The notes under the pieces: generated by a model
What the model was told of the DNA's origin: nothing
Databases searched by the model: none
The model's input: the letters and a program-made list of their open reading frames with translations, nothing else
Assembly (NCBI RefSeq): GCF_030160635.1
Contig: NZ_BSOS01000006.1
Span: 1 to 64,000 of the forward strand
Direction: 5' to 3'
Length of the DNA: 64,000 bases
Source: Acidocella aquatica
GTDB taxonomy: Bacteria > Pseudomonadota > Alphaproteobacteria > Acetobacterales > Acetobacteraceae
In this document: piece by piece, positions 18,083-27,858 of the stretch
Position numbering within the stretch: position 1 is the first letter of the stretch
How the letters are laid out: each line of letters starts with the position of its first letter
Program-made: the position numbers and the translations under genes

Positions 18083-19090
18083 TCAGTTGGCGGCGAGACA
18101 GGCGGTTGCGGCCGCGGTTGACGGCAGGGGGGCGTTGGCCATCGGGGTTAGCCAGAAATTGGGCATCCCGGCGATATAGCCCGCGCGCAGCTGGCCGATC
18201 TCCGCTTGCGTCATGCCGACGGCATCAGCGTTAAAAAAGCGCGGATCCCTGGTGAAGATCAGGTAGGCCTGGGTTTCGTTCAGCATCAGCATGGTGTTGT
18301 TTGTGTCGTAGCCCTGGCGGCCGAGGAAGCTTGTGAAGGCGTCGCGGTCGGCTGCTGTCAGGCTGTACCAGAAGGACACCGCATATTGGCGGTAGGCGGG
18401 ATTTGTGTAGAAAGCGCCGTGCGAGATTTCGTGGTGCAGGATGACCGCGCGCATCTCCGGCGTTACCGCGCCGCCGGCCGCGGGCAGTGTGATGATCGCC
18501 CCGTTGGCGCCGGGTTTTAACCAGCCGAGTTGGGTGAGCAGGGTTTTGAGCCAACGCTCCTGCGGGTTGAGCCGGATGTTTTCCTGGGCCGCGAGCTGGA
18601 AGAATTCCGCGAGGTCGGCGGCTGGATAGTCATGGCCGTAGTAGTAACTCTCGACGGTATCGCCGTGGCTGGCGATGGCTGTGCGCAAGGCGGTATCATC
18701 AAGGAGCCGGTCGCGCGGGAGGCCGGCTTTTTCGGTTAGCGCGGCGACGCGGTCGAGCGCCAGGCCCTGGGTGAGCAGGCTTGGGAAGTCGATGACCACG
18801 ATGGCGTGGTCGGGCGCGAAGTAGGAGACCTGGATGTGGCACGGCTGGGTAGCGTCGATCTGCGCTTCGGTTTCAATGTCGATGGGGATGGCGGCGGGGC
18901 GGCTGAGGATGGCCCAGGCGGCGCCGATTGTCAGCAGCGACAAAACGGCGGCGCCAGCCATGAAAAGTCTCGCGCGGCGCGGGTTGTGCCGGGGCCGGGG
19001 GCCACCGGACGTTACGTGCTGAACCGTAACACCCCGGACCATGACGATGGTGTCATCGTCATGGGTTCCGGGTTTGCTCACTTCACGCAA
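18083..19090 (-). CDS. membrane-anchored zincin-like HExxH protein
   Basis: 335 residues, family not recognised. A cytoplasmic N-terminus of about 40 residues, with the acidic motif HDDDTIVMVRG (Thr14), precedes one membrane helix (about 42-62) and a periplasmic domain. That domain carries HHEISHG (His220, Glu221, His224) and, 48 residues on, NETQAYLIF (Glu272), a plausible third zinc ligand. It looks like a gluzincin-type metallopeptidase, though activity is inferred. It is the last gene of the tssA-to-tssG operon, 8 bases after the OmpA gene. A peptidoglycan or protein-processing role in assembling or exporting the T6SS is possible. The Thr motif resembles that of TssL. Confidence 0.72.
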   Translation of the reverse strand: MREVSKPGTHDDDTIVMVRGVTVQHVTSGGPRPRHNPRRARLFMAGAAVLSLLTIGAAWAILSRPAAIPIDIETEAQIDATQPCHIQVSYFAPDHAIVVIDFPSLLTQGLALDRVAALTEKAGLPRDRLLDDTALRTAIASHGDTVESYYYGHDYPAADLAEFFQLAAQENIRLNPQERWLKTLLTQLGWLKPGANGAIITLPAAGGAVTPEMRAVILHHEISHGAFYTNPAYRQYAVSFWYSLTAADRDAFTSFLGRQGYDTNNTMLMLNETQAYLIFTRDPRFFNADAVGMTQAEIGQLRAGYIAGMPNFWLTPMANAPLPSTAAATACLAAN

Positions 19091-19098
19091 CGATCAGT

Positions 19099-19740
19099 CT
19101 ATTGGCCGAGATTGATGATCTGGACGCGCCGGTTGCGCTGGTCGGGCGTGTTGGGCGGGGTGGGAACCAGGAGGTCGGACTCGCCGACGCCTTCGCTCTG
19201 CAGCCGGGTATCGGCTACCCCGAATTTGGTTTCGAGATAGGATTTCACCGCGGCGGCGCGCTGCTCGGAGAGGGTCTGGTTGGTGGCGGCATCGCCGGTG
19301 GTGTCGGTATGGCCGACGATTTTGAAGTTATAGGCGGCCAGATCGGCGCTGGTCAGCGCCTTGCCGAGCTGGTCGAGCGCGGCGGTGGCCTCGGGGGTCA
19401 GGCTGGCTGACCCGGAGCCGAACTGAATGTCCAGATTGGTGGAGGGGGCCGTAGCCGTGGCGGCTTGCGTGGGGGTGGCGGGCGTGGCGGCGGGGGCCAT
19501 GCTCATGTTGCTCATCGAGCTCGCGGCGGGGGTGACGGGCATGGCCGGTGCCACGGTGCCGCTGGGGCCGGGAGGCAGGGGCTTGATGCCGCGGGTGGTG
19601 TCGCTCAGCATGCCGCTTGGCTTCAACTGGTTGATGATCTGCTGGGCGGAGGGGTTGGTCTGCGCGGACGCGGCGCCGCAGAGGGCGGTTGTGGCGAGCA
19701 GGGCGCCCGCCAGGGCCGCGCGGAAGGATGGATTTCGCAT
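19099..19740 (-). CDS. OmpA-family peptidoglycan-binding protein
   Basis: 213 residues. A signal peptide (to about residue 26, AASAQT), a proline/alanine/methionine-rich linker (about 50-95) and a C-terminal OmpA domain (about 97-210). The domain has FKIVGHTDTTGDAATNQTLS and LSEQRAAAVKSYL, the residues that contact diaminopimelate in peptidoglycan. It is 84 bases downstream of tssG and 8 bases upstream of the HExxH gene. TssL here already has an OmpA domain of its own, so this would be a second cell-wall anchor for the T6SS or a separate envelope protein. Confidence 0.85.
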   Translation of the reverse strand: MRNPSFRAALAGALLATTALCGAASAQTNPSAQQIINQLKPSGMLSDTTRGIKPLPPGPSGTVAPAMPVTPAASSMSNMSMAPAATPATPTQAATATAPSTNLDIQFGSGSASLTPEATAALDQLGKALTSADLAAYNFKIVGHTDTTGDAATNQTLSEQRAAAVKSYLETKFGVADTRLQSEGVGESDLLVPTPPNTPDQRNRRVQIINLGQ

Positions 19741-19824
19741 GGTCGATGCTCCTTGAAATTTAGGTTGTGTATTAGCACGGTTTGGGAACGAGGGATATAA
19801 TTTAGGGCCGCGCCCGGCTTGGGG

Positions 19825-20868
19825 TCATGGTTGCAGGGCTTCTACCAGCGTGGCGCTGAAGATGGCTTCATCGGCGCTTTCCTGGCCGCGGATGGCGGCG
19901 CTTGGCGAGGGGAGCCAGGTGGTCCAGCCAAGCCTTGGTGCCGCTCCGGCGCTGGGGCCAGCGAGATGCAGGGGGGGGATTTCGGGTGCGGCGAGGACAA
20001 GATTGACGGCGAAGTCAGCCTCCCAGCCGGCATAGGCGCGGATCAGGGAGACCAGGGCGGGCAGAGTTTTTTGGTCTGGCAGCAGGGCCTCGAAAGCGGC
20101 GCGGTGCAGCGGCCCGACGCGGACGATGAAGCGGGCCTGTTGGTCCCATGCGCGGGTGCCGATGGCGGCGTTGACCCCCAGCTCGTGATAGGCGCCGGGC
20201 AGCCGCCCGCGCGGCAGGCGGCTTTGCTGGTCGGGCGGCAGGGTTAGCCAGGCACCGGCGAATTCGATGATGTCCACGCGGCGGCCGAGATAATCGGAGA
20301 CCATGGATGCCAGGCGGTCGGCCGAACGAGGGTGGGCGGCGAAAAACCCCGCATAATGGCGCAGGACATCGGCTCCGGCGGGGAGGCGGTCGGCCAGATG
20401 GGCGGTGCCGAAGCCGGTGAAGGCGAGCAGGGCGGCGCCGATGGGCTCCTCCGGTGAATTTTCCAGCAAGGCGGTCTCGGCTGAGCGGTGCAGCCGGTAT
20501 TTGATGCCGGCGCGGGCGAAGGCGGTGATGAAGCGTTGCGCCAGCAGGTCGAAAAAATCCACGATGCCGCGGGATTTGGCGCGGGCGGCCTGGGCGACGA
20601 GTTCGGTGTACCAGCGGGGCATCACGCCCGAGGGGCCGATGAGGCCGATCAGCGGTGTGGTCAGCTGGGCGCGCTTGCCCCCGGCCGGTGGTTCGGCGGT
20701 TGTGACCTCGGCGGCGGGTTGCGAGAGCAGAGGTGCCGCGATGAAGGCGATTTTATCGGTCTGGTGGGGCGAGGATTTGGAGGCGGCCAGAAGCAGCCGC
20801 ACCGCGGCGTCAAACTTGAAGGCCTGCGGCAGGGATTTGAGGCGCTCGAGTGGAGATTTCTCAGCCAT
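19825..20868 (-). CDS. tssG: T6SS baseplate subunit TssG
   Basis: 347 residues, typical for TssG (ImpH/VasB). It opens with SPLERLKSLPQAFKFDAAVRL, the usual N-terminal helix, and contains PRWYTELVAQAARAKSRGI and the C-terminal RVGPLHRAAFEALLP region. TssG binds TssF and TssE to form the wedge of the T6SS baseplate. The ATG at 20868 is chosen; the frame stays open upstream to 21192 but that part is only the shadow of tssF. It starts 13 bases after the tssF stop. Confidence 0.93.
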   Translation of the reverse strand: MAEKSPLERLKSLPQAFKFDAAVRLLLAASKSSPHQTDKIAFIAAPLLSQPAAEVTTAEPPAGGKRAQLTTPLIGLIGPSGVMPRWYTELVAQAARAKSRGIVDFFDLLAQRFITAFARAGIKYRLHRSAETALLENSPEEPIGAALLAFTGFGTAHLADRLPAGADVLRHYAGFFAAHPRSADRLASMVSDYLGRRVDIIEFAGAWLTLPPDQQSRLPRGRLPGAYHELGVNAAIGTRAWDQQARFIVRVGPLHRAAFEALLPDQKTLPALVSLIRAYAGWEADFAVNLVLAAPEIPPLHLAGPSAGAAPRLGWTTWLPSPSAAIRGQESADEAIFSATLVEALQP

Positions 20869-20881
20869 GGGCGGGGCCTGG

Positions 20882-22705
20882 TTACAGCAGCACGCGGGCG
20901 CCGGCGCGCGCGGGGAAGCGGATTTCAGGGTCCACCTTGCCGCGCAGCTTGACCGTGGTGCGCACGAAGGAGTTGACGCTGGCGTGCAGGGCGAGAAAGC
21001 GTTCCAGCACGGAGCTGAGAAGATATAACCCGGCGCCCTGGAAGGCGCGCGGCTCGAACTCCAGTTCGACGTCGAGCCCGCGGCAGAAGGCGCCCAGGCG
21101 CGAGCCGGGCACGCGGGCCGTGCCGGGCTTGGCGTTGACCGCCAGCAGGGCCTCCAGCGCGGCCCTGGTTTCGGCGGTGTCGCGCAGGTCATAGAGGCGG
21201 AGCACCTCTTTCAGCGCGGCGGCACCTGCGCCGCCGCCGGTTACCGAGAGATGGCCCAGCGAGAGATGCGAGATGAGCCGCCAGGCGCCGCGCGCGCGCA
21301 GCTCGGGCCGCAACGTGTTGGTCGGCGGGGTGATGCAGGCGATGGCGGCGAGGCCGGTGTGCGGGTTGAGGGCTTTGAGCGTGGGATGGCCGCCGCCGAA
21401 GGGCAGCTCGGAGGGGAGGTCGCGGTTGAGGCAAAGGGCTTCAACGGCCAGGACGCTGCCGGCATTTTGCGCTGGGTCGAAGCCGGTGTCGAAGGTGGCG
21501 AGGAAGGTATCGCCGCCGCCAATCGAGGGGTTGGCGGGGCGGCGGATCTCGTGGAAGGAGCCGCCCTCGCTGTTGGCCGAGGGGGTGGTTTCGCTCAGCC
21601 GGTAAAAGGGTTTCCAGGGGCGGGTTGTGGTGTCCTGCCGGACTTCGGTCACGCTGGTGACGCCCCAGACCTCCATGACGCTGGAGCGGCGCGCGTCTGG
21701 CAGGACGCGGTATTCGATGGTGGTGTGGTCGAGGTTGATGGGCTCGCAGCGCTGGGAGAACAGGTTGACGACCGGGGTGCAGCCAAGTTCGAACACCTCG
21801 GCGTTCACCGCGCGTTCCAGCTCGCCGGAGGTGCGGTTAAGGTAGATGAAGATCTCCAGCCTGTTGGAGTCATGCAGCAGGGTTTTCGCGGCCAGCCCGG
21901 AGATATCCAGGAACATGAATTTTTGGGGAAAGGCGAAATATTCGCTGAGCAGGCGGAAGCCGGAAAAACTGCGCGCGGGCCAGGGGAGGAGCGCGTCCTC
22001 CGGGGCGAAGCCGGCATCGCTGATCGCGGTTTTGGGCAGCAGGATGGGCGCGGGGTCGTTGGGGGTGTCGGCCAGGGCGACGCCCAGCGTGTGCCCGGCC
22101 AGAAGCTCGAACAAGGGGAGCGAGGTTGCGGGGCTGCCGCAGAGGAAGAGACGAAGCTGGTCCATGCCCAGGGCGCTGAACTTGACCTCGGGGTTCACCG
22201 TGGTGAGCACCAGGCGCAACACCGCCGTGGCGCCGTTGGCCAGGGTGTTCGCCGGGGCGGTGAAGGGCAAACCCATGAGGCGGGCGGATTCGATGCGTAT
22301 GGGCCACAAGGTGAGTTTGCTCGTGGTGCGGTAGCGGCAGGATTGGCCGCGGACGGCTTCGGTGTCGATCGCGAAGCCGGGTTGGACTTCAACCATTGTC
22401 TGCAGATCGGGTTTGGGGGTGAATTTGGCGATGGCGCAGGAGGGAAACGGCGCCAGGTAATGCGGGTAGAGCACGCCGAGGAGGGTGTCGGTCAGCTCGG
22501 GGAATTCATCATCCAGGCGGGCCTGCGCGCGCGCGGAGAGGAAGGCCACGCCGTCGAGCAGGCGGGCGACGTGGGGGTCGTCCACCGCATCCGGGCTGAG
22601 GCGCAGCCGGCCGGCGATTTTGGGGTGGGCCTTGGCGAATTCGGCCGCGAGCTGGCGGACCGCGACGAGTTCCTGGTTGAAATAGGGGAGCAGAGTGTCA
22701 GCCAC
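20882..22705 (-). CDS. tssF: T6SS baseplate subunit TssF
   Basis: About 607 residues, the usual TssF (ImpG/VasA) length. The N-terminal signature DTLLPYFNQELVAVRQLAAE, then KIAGRLRLSPDAVDDPHVARL, is diagnostic. With TssG and TssE it forms the wedge around the VgrG hub. A GTG at 22705 is the likely start because GGGAGG lies 5 bases before it; a TTG one codon earlier would be too close. The start overlaps the tssE stop by 8 bases. Confidence 0.93.
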   Translation of the reverse strand: MADTLLPYFNQELVAVRQLAAEFAKAHPKIAGRLRLSPDAVDDPHVARLLDGVAFLSARAQARLDDEFPELTDTLLGVLYPHYLAPFPSCAIAKFTPKPDLQTMVEVQPGFAIDTEAVRGQSCRYRTTSKLTLWPIRIESARLMGLPFTAPANTLANGATAVLRLVLTTVNPEVKFSALGMDQLRLFLCGSPATSLPLFELLAGHTLGVALADTPNDPAPILLPKTAISDAGFAPEDALLPWPARSFSGFRLLSEYFAFPQKFMFLDISGLAAKTLLHDSNRLEIFIYLNRTSGELERAVNAEVFELGCTPVVNLFSQRCEPINLDHTTIEYRVLPDARRSSVMEVWGVTSVTEVRQDTTTRPWKPFYRLSETTPSANSEGGSFHEIRRPANPSIGGGDTFLATFDTGFDPAQNAGSVLAVEALCLNRDLPSELPFGGGHPTLKALNPHTGLAAIACITPPTNTLRPELRARGAWRLISHLSLGHLSVTGGGAGAAALKEVLRLYDLRDTAETRAALEALLAVNAKPGTARVPGSRLGAFCRGLDVELEFEPRAFQGAGLYLLSSVLERFLALHASVNSFVRTTVKLRGKVDPEIRFPARAGARVLL

Positions 22706-23243
22706 CAAGACCTCCCGAGACTTCGATGTCGGTGGTCGCGGCGTTCACCACGGTATCGAAACTGATCGGTTCGGGGGCGGGGTCGGCATGCAGCAGGGCC
22801 TCGATACGGAAATGCAATGTGGTGTCCAGATCATCTTTGGGTTTCAGCATGATGACGCTGACCTGCACCAGGCGCGGTTCGAACTGGCGGATGCAGCGTT
22901 CAATCTCCTTGCGCAAGACCTCGCGCGAGGAGATCTCGCTCATGGCGCCGGAGGTGTAGTCGGGCAGGCCGAAGCTGAAGCTGGAATTGGCAAGCTCGGG
23001 GTAGGCCTGCGGAATGGAGGCGAAGCGGCGGCGCGCGTTCAGCAGGGCTTCCAGGTCGCGCCGGACGGCCCGGCGCAGCACGGTGAGCGCGTCGGTGGCG
23101 GAAAGGGGCCGGTCGCGCTCCATTTCGGGGGCGTCGTCGAGCAGGCGGTCGAGCACCGATAGCTTCACCCTGGCGCCGGAATCGCGCATCCGGTCCAGGA
23201 AGATATTGGCGCCGGATGCGCGGTTTAAGGTTTCATCGCTCAT
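22698..23243 (-). CDS. tssE: T6SS baseplate subunit TssE (gp25-like)
   Basis: 181 residues with a gp25/GPW-type fold. The N-terminal SVLDRLLDDAPE and the central RDLEALLNARRRF match TssE (ImpF), and the phage-gp25-like core follows at about 60-160. It nucleates the contractile sheath on the baseplate. It lies 31 bases after tagJ and overlaps tssF by 8 bases, so the two are translationally coupled. Confidence 0.92.
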   Translation of the reverse strand: MSDETLNRASGANIFLDRMRDSGARVKLSVLDRLLDDAPEMERDRPLSATDALTVLRRAVRRDLEALLNARRRFASIPQAYPELANSSFSFGLPDYTSGAMSEISSREVLRKEIERCIRQFEPRLVQVSVIMLKPKDDLDTTLHFRIEALLHADPAPEPISFDTVVNAATTDIEVSGGLGG

Positions 23244-23274
23244 GGGGTTGCGGTGTTATGGTGGGGGAACGGGT

Positions 23275-24081
23275 TCATTTGTTGAATTCAAGTACATCCA
23301 GGTCCATGATTCCGACGGCTTCCTCACCCATGAGGAAGACGCGCTGCCCGTTACCGCGCACGGGGCTGGCGGGGTCCTCGCTCCAGGAGGTGGCGCGGCC
23401 CAGGCGGTGGGCGTCGTCGGTGGTCTCCGTCTCGGCGAAATAGGTGACGGGGATGTAGACATCGCCGTCCGGGCCGTTGAGGACGCTCATCGAGCAGCGG
23501 CGCCAGGCCAGGTCGCGCGGGCGTTTGGGCGGGTGGAAGGCCATTGATTCGATGCGCGAGAGGGGAATCCAGTAATATTTACCGGTGGTGGTCAGGGTTT
23601 CGATGAAGCCGGGGAGCATGTCGTCAGCGTCGCGGAAGTCATCGAACACGGTGTTGCCGGCGGTGCCGGGGGCGCGTGGGCGCAGGGTTTCGGCCTGATC
23701 GGCCATGGCTTTTGCATTTGCCGTGTCGCCTGCGCGCAGGGAGACGAAGGCGGCCAGGGAGGCGCGCTCGGTTGCCTCGGGCTCGCCGAGGAACTCGGGC
23801 ACCCGGCCGTCGCGGTAGAGCTGGCGGCGGGCGGTTTCGGCGCGCAGCAGCTGCCGGAATTCGGAGACCACGATCAGCGCCGTGGGGTCGATCTGGCTGG
23901 CGGCATCGAGGATGATGTCAGCGCGCTCCAGATTGCCGCTGAAGAGGAGCAGTTCCGCCAGCAGGACGCGGGCGCCAAGATCGGTTGGCGTCTGCTTCAC
24001 CGCGGCGTTGGCGGCGGTGATAGCCTCGGTGAGTTTACCGGCGCGCAAGAGGCCGGCGGCCTGAAGATCGGTTTCTGCCAT
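23275..24081 (-). CDS. tagJ: T6SS accessory protein TagJ (ImpE family)
   Basis: 268 residues. The N-terminal half is TPR-like helices (AGLLRAGKLTEAITAANAAV, then DLGARVLLAELLLFSGNLER), and the C-terminal half has WIPLSRIESMAFHPPKRPRD, which is characteristic of ImpE. In other systems TagJ binds the N-terminus of TssB and modulates ClpV-driven sheath recycling. It sits between impD and tssE as in the imp locus of Rhizobium leguminosarum. Confidence 0.92.
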   Translation of the reverse strand: MAETDLQAAGLLRAGKLTEAITAANAAVKQTPTDLGARVLLAELLLFSGNLERADIILDAASQIDPTALIVVSEFRQLLRAETARRQLYRDGRVPEFLGEPEATERASLAAFVSLRAGDTANAKAMADQAETLRPRAPGTAGNTVFDDFRDADDMLPGFIETLTTTGKYYWIPLSRIESMAFHPPKRPRDLAWRRCSMSVLNGPDGDVYIPVTYFAETETTDDAHRLGRATSWSEDPASPVRGNGQRVFLMGEEAVGIMDLDVLEFNK

Positions 24082-24124
24082 GTTCGATGTCCTATTCCTG
24101 CAATGACGCGTTGGGTTATGAAGC

Positions 24125-25798
24125 TTAATGTTTGCCGGGAGCGGAGAGCTCCGTCATCAGACGGAACGATGCCGTGACATCGTCGAGTTGGAAATGCGGT
24201 TGCAATTGCACGATACAGCCAAAAACCCCCGGTTTTCCAGGGGATTCAGTGACGGTGACGGCAGCGCTGCGCAGCGGGTAGCGGGCCATGGTTTCAGGCC
24301 CGGCGCTGGTGTTGGCGTTGGCGAACTGCATGAGCCAGTTTTGTAGAATGCGTTGGATTTCGCTGCTGGTTTTGAGGGAGCCGACCATGTCGCGCCCCAT
24401 GATTTTAACATAATGGGCGAAGCGTGAGACGCAGACCATGCTGTTGAGCTGGGCCGAGAGCTGGGCGTTGGCGGCCGCGGCGGCGGCGTTGGGGCCGGCG
24501 TAGCGGGTGGCCGCGGCTTGCAGGCTGCGGGCGGCGCCCACGAGTGCCTGGCCGCCAAACGGCAGGGAGCTGACCGGTAGTAGCCCGGCGGCGACGAGGG
24601 CGCGCTCCTGGCGGTCGGTCAGCATGAGTTCGACCGCCGGGCGGTCGAGGCCGCCTGGGGGGTCGGTGGTGAACCAGGGCTCGGGCAGATCCTCAATGAT
24701 ACCGCCGCCGAGCCGGTCGATGTCGTAGCCGCGCATGTCGGCGGGCCAGGAGTAGTCCTCGAATGCGCGGATGACGCAGGCGGCCACCAGATACCCGGCA
24801 TTGCTGAAGACGCGGTCGGAGGCGGTGAGGATTGTTTCGCGGTAGCGAAAGCCGCGGTGGCGGTCGAGGGCTTCCTCCCAAGGCAGGCGGGCCAGGGTGC
24901 GCGGCAGGGCGACGGCGAGAAAGCGCGCGTCCTCAAGCGTGGAGAGGCGTTTCCATCGCTGGTATTCAGCGGAGGACAGGACGGATGCAGGGTCGGCCAC
25001 GCCGCTCAGCTCGGCGAACTCATCGACGCCCAGCAGGGCGGGGGAGGCGCCGACGACGATGGGGGCGAAAGCGGCGGCGGCGACGCTGGCCAGTGAGGTG
25101 AGGGCGGAGATATCGTCAGTGAGAGCGCCGGGACCGGGACGGTGGCGGACCTCGTGATCGGCGATCAGCAGGCCATAGGGTTCGCCGCCGGCGATGCCGA
25201 ATTCGTCTTCGTAGATGGAGCGGAAGAGCTGGCTCTGGTCAAACTCGGCGGCGCGCTCAAGGTCGCGGCAGATTTCCGCCCAGGAGACGTTGAGGATGCG
25301 CAGCTTGGTCCGGCCGGTGATGTTGAGGCGCGAGGTGAGCCAGGCGAGGCCCCGCCAGCTGCCCTCCAGGCGGCGCAGGCGCGGGTGGTGCAGGATGCTG
25401 TCGAGCTGGCGGGAGATCAGGGTGTCAATCGCCGCGATGTCGCGGGTGAGCAGGGCGATGAGGGTTGCCGGGTCGCGGGCAAGGGAAGATGCGGCCGCGG
25501 AGCCGAACCAGGCGTGCAGCGTATCGGCCTGGCCGGCGATGAGGCTGGCGAGACGTTCGGCTGTTTCGGCGTGGGCGCTGGTAAAATAGGCGCCGCGCAG
25601 CACGGCTTCACGCAATGGCGGCAGCGGGGGCGGGGGCGGGGCGGGTGGTTCGGTTGCCGCAGGTTCCTCCGTGGGCGGGGCCTGGGGCGGCGGCGAGGGT
25701 GGGGCGGCGGTTGCGGGCGCAGGTGTGGGCGGGGCGGGCGTTGTCCGCGCCACTACCCTGATGATTGTTGCGTCGGGATCCTCGTCATCGCTGGTCAT
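24125..25798 (-). CDS. second TssC-like sheath-related protein (ImpD type)
   Basis: 557 residues. The C-terminal 480 residues are TssC-like ([53 protein letters not shown]), about 30-40% similar by eye to the TssC encoded next. The N-terminus is different: an acidic segment with DEDPDATIIRVV (Thr11), then a proline/alanine-rich linker (about 20-65). It matches ImpD of imp-type T6SS, a TssC paralogue whose role is unclear. The Thr motif resembles the TssL site recognised by FHA proteins. The ATG at 25798 is chosen; the open frame upstream is a shadow. Confidence 0.87.
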   Translation of the reverse strand: MTSDDEDPDATIIRVVARTTPAPPTPAPATAAPPSPPPQAPPTEEPAATEPPAPPPPPLPPLREAVLRGAYFTSAHAETAERLASLIAGQADTLHAWFGSAAASSLARDPATLIALLTRDIAAIDTLISRQLDSILHHPRLRRLEGSWRGLAWLTSRLNITGRTKLRILNVSWAEICRDLERAAEFDQSQLFRSIYEDEFGIAGGEPYGLLIADHEVRHRPGPGALTDDISALTSLASVAAAAFAPIVVGASPALLGVDEFAELSGVADPASVLSSAEYQRWKRLSTLEDARFLAVALPRTLARLPWEEALDRHRGFRYRETILTASDRVFSNAGYLVAACVIRAFEDYSWPADMRGYDIDRLGGGIIEDLPEPWFTTDPPGGLDRPAVELMLTDRQERALVAAGLLPVSSLPFGGQALVGAARSLQAAATRYAGPNAAAAAANAQLSAQLNSMVCVSRFAHYVKIMGRDMVGSLKTSSEIQRILQNWLMQFANANTSAGPETMARYPLRSAAVTVTESPGKPGVFGCIVQLQPHFQLDDVTASFRLMTELSAPGKH

Positions 25799-25851
25799 GC
25801 TCTCTCCATCCTGACCGCGCGCCCCGCCGGGACGCGCGGCTGGGAGCGGAT

Positions 25852-27345
25852 TCAGGCCTTTTGCGGAATACGCGCGACCATGCGCATGCTGGTCGTGAGT
25901 TCTTCCATTTGCAGCCAGGGCCGCAGATAGGCCACGGCGTTGTAGGACCCGGGTTTGCCGGGGATTTCCTTCACCTCGATTTTGGCTTCGCGCAGCGGGT
26001 ATTTGGCCTTGGTTTCCGGTCCGGCATCGGGGTTGCCGCTGACGTAGTTGTTGATCCACCGGTTGAGCCATTTTTCGCACTCAGGGGCTTCCATGAAGCT
26101 GCCGATTTTGTCGCGCGCCATGACCTTGAGGAAGTGCGCGAAGCGGCTGGAGGCCATGATGTAGGGCAGGCGTGCCGAAATGGCGGCGTTCGCCGTGGCG
26201 TCCGGGCGGTCGTATTTCTTTGGCTTCTGTACGGTCTGCGCGCCGAAGAAAACGGCGTAGTCGGTGTTTTTGTAGTGGCAGAGCGGCAGGAAGCCAAGGT
26301 TGGACAGCTCAAACTCGCGGCGGTCGGTGATGCCGATTTCGGTCGGGCATTTGCCGTCCATGTCGCCATCGTCGGACTGAAAGAGATGCGTCGGCAGGTT
26401 CTCGACCTTGCCGCCGCCCTCGGCGCCGCGAATGGCGACGCAGAAGCCCGATTCAGCGAAGCTGGTGGTCATGCGCACACCCATGGTGTAGGCGGCGTTC
26501 ATCCAGCAATAGTTTTGGTGGTTGAGCGCCTGGGCGGCGCCGGTGGCGTCGTAGGGGGCTTCCTCGTAGCCGAATTCGTCAACCGGCTTGGTGGCCGCGC
26601 CGTAGGGGACGCGGGCGAGCACGCGCGGCATGACGAGCGAGACGAAGCGGGCGTCTTCAGTGTCGCGGAAACCGCGCCATTTGGTGTATTCGGCGGTGTC
26701 GAAAATCTTTGCCAGATCGCGCGGTTTGGTCAGTTCGGTCCAATCGTCGAAGCCGAACATGCCAGCGCCGGCGGCGGAGATGAACGGCGCGAAGGAGGCG
26801 GCGGCGACATTGGAGACCAGGCGCAGGGATTCGATGTCGTCAGGGTGGTTGACCCACTCATAGTCGCCGATCAACGAGCCGTAGGGTTCGCCGCCGGGGG
26901 TGCCGAACTCGTTCTCGTAGATTTTTTTGAACAGCTGGCTCTGGTCGAACTCGACGGCCTTGGTCAGGTCGCGGTTCAACTCGCGCTTGGTCATGTTCAG
27001 CACCTTGATCTTGAGGCTGGTGCCGGTCTCGGAGTTCATCACCAGATGGTGCAGGCCGCGCCAGCTGCCTTCCAGTTTCAGGAACTTCTCATTGTGCATC
27101 ACCGCGTTCAGTTGCGCCGACATTTTCTGGTCGATCGCGGCGATGGCCTTGTCGATCGTGCGGGTCAGGTTTTTGTCGAAGCTGATGGTGCCGGCCAGGG
27201 CCTGCTCGACCAGGTTTTTGACCAGGTCTTGCGCGCGGTCAGGCTCGGTCTGCTTGGTTGCGGAGACAACCTGATCGAGAAAGCTGACGCCTTCGGTGGT
27301 GGTGGTTGCCGCGCCGCCTTGGGGATTGGTTTGGGTTCCAGACAT
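25852..27345 (-). CDS. tssC: T6SS contractile sheath large subunit TssC
   Basis: 497 residues, the standard length for TssC (VipB/ImpC). It has [40 protein letters not shown] and [20 protein letters not shown]. With TssB it polymerises into the contractile sheath. A strong AAGGAGGG site that includes the tssB stop precedes the ATG (3-base gap), so translation is coupled. Confidence 0.96.
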   Translation of the reverse strand: MSGTQTNPQGGAATTTTEGVSFLDQVVSATKQTEPDRAQDLVKNLVEQALAGTISFDKNLTRTIDKAIAAIDQKMSAQLNAVMHNEKFLKLEGSWRGLHHLVMNSETGTSLKIKVLNMTKRELNRDLTKAVEFDQSQLFKKIYENEFGTPGGEPYGSLIGDYEWVNHPDDIESLRLVSNVAAASFAPFISAAGAGMFGFDDWTELTKPRDLAKIFDTAEYTKWRGFRDTEDARFVSLVMPRVLARVPYGAATKPVDEFGYEEAPYDATGAAQALNHQNYCWMNAAYTMGVRMTTSFAESGFCVAIRGAEGGGKVENLPTHLFQSDDGDMDGKCPTEIGITDRREFELSNLGFLPLCHYKNTDYAVFFGAQTVQKPKKYDRPDATANAAISARLPYIMASSRFAHFLKVMARDKIGSFMEAPECEKWLNRWINNYVSGNPDAGPETKAKYPLREAKIEVKEIPGKPGSYNAVAYLRPWLQMEELTTSMRMVARIPQKA

Positions 27346-27348
27346 GGT

Positions 27349-27858
27349 TCAGCCCTCCTTCTTGTCGAGGCCAAGCTCGCTGGAAAGCGCCTTCAGCTCA
27401 TCGTTGTTTTGCAGCACTTTTTCCAACAGGCCTTCCAGCTCGTCGGAACGGTCGGCCTTGCTCATCAGGTCACGCAGCTTGTTGCGTGTTTCCAGCAGGG
27501 ATTTCAACGCCGGGACCTGTTCGACGATGCGGGCGGGGTCGAAATCATCCATTGAGCTGAACTTAAGGTTCAGGGCCATTTCGCTGCCGTCGTCGGCGAG
27601 GGTGTTGTCAACCTTGATGTTCAGGCCGGGGTTCATACGGGCCATGACGTCGTTGAAATTGTCGCGGTCGATCTGGGTGAACTTGCGATCGGCCATCGGC
27701 CGCAGCGGCTGGGTGGGGTCGCCGGAAAAATCGCCCATGACGCCGACCACGAAAGGCAATTCACGCACAATCTGTGCGCCGTCGGTTTCCACTTCATATG
27801 TGATATGAACGCGGGGTTTGCGGACGCGGTTTAATTTGCTGTGTACGCTGCCACTCAT
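27349..27858 (-). CDS. tssB: T6SS contractile sheath small subunit TssB
   Basis: 169 residues, typical for TssB (VipA/ImpB). It starts [19 protein letters not shown] and has the conserved [15 protein letters not shown], followed by a C-terminal helical part (about 110-165) that carries the ClpV-recognised segment in homologues. An AGGAGA site precedes the ATG at 27858; the frame is open for 25 more codons upstream but lacks a better start. A 149-base gap separates it from tssA, enough for a promoter, though none is clear. Confidence 0.95.
   Translation of the reverse strand: MSGSVHSKLNRVRKPRVHITYEVETDGAQIVRELPFVVGVMGDFSGDPTQPLRPMADRKFTQIDRDNFNDVMARMNPGLNIKVDNTLADDGSEMALNLKFSSMDDFDPARIVEQVPALKSLLETRNKLRDLMSKADRSDELEGLLEKVLQNNDELKALSSELGLDKKEG

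Noticed and set aside
25799-26080. N-terminal extension of the ImpD-type protein (also 20869-21192 for tssG, 43198-43587 for tagH, 48415-48906 for the ACAD)
   Set aside because: These in-frame extensions overlap upstream genes, read as low-complexity sequence, and lie before better starts at the conserved N-termini.
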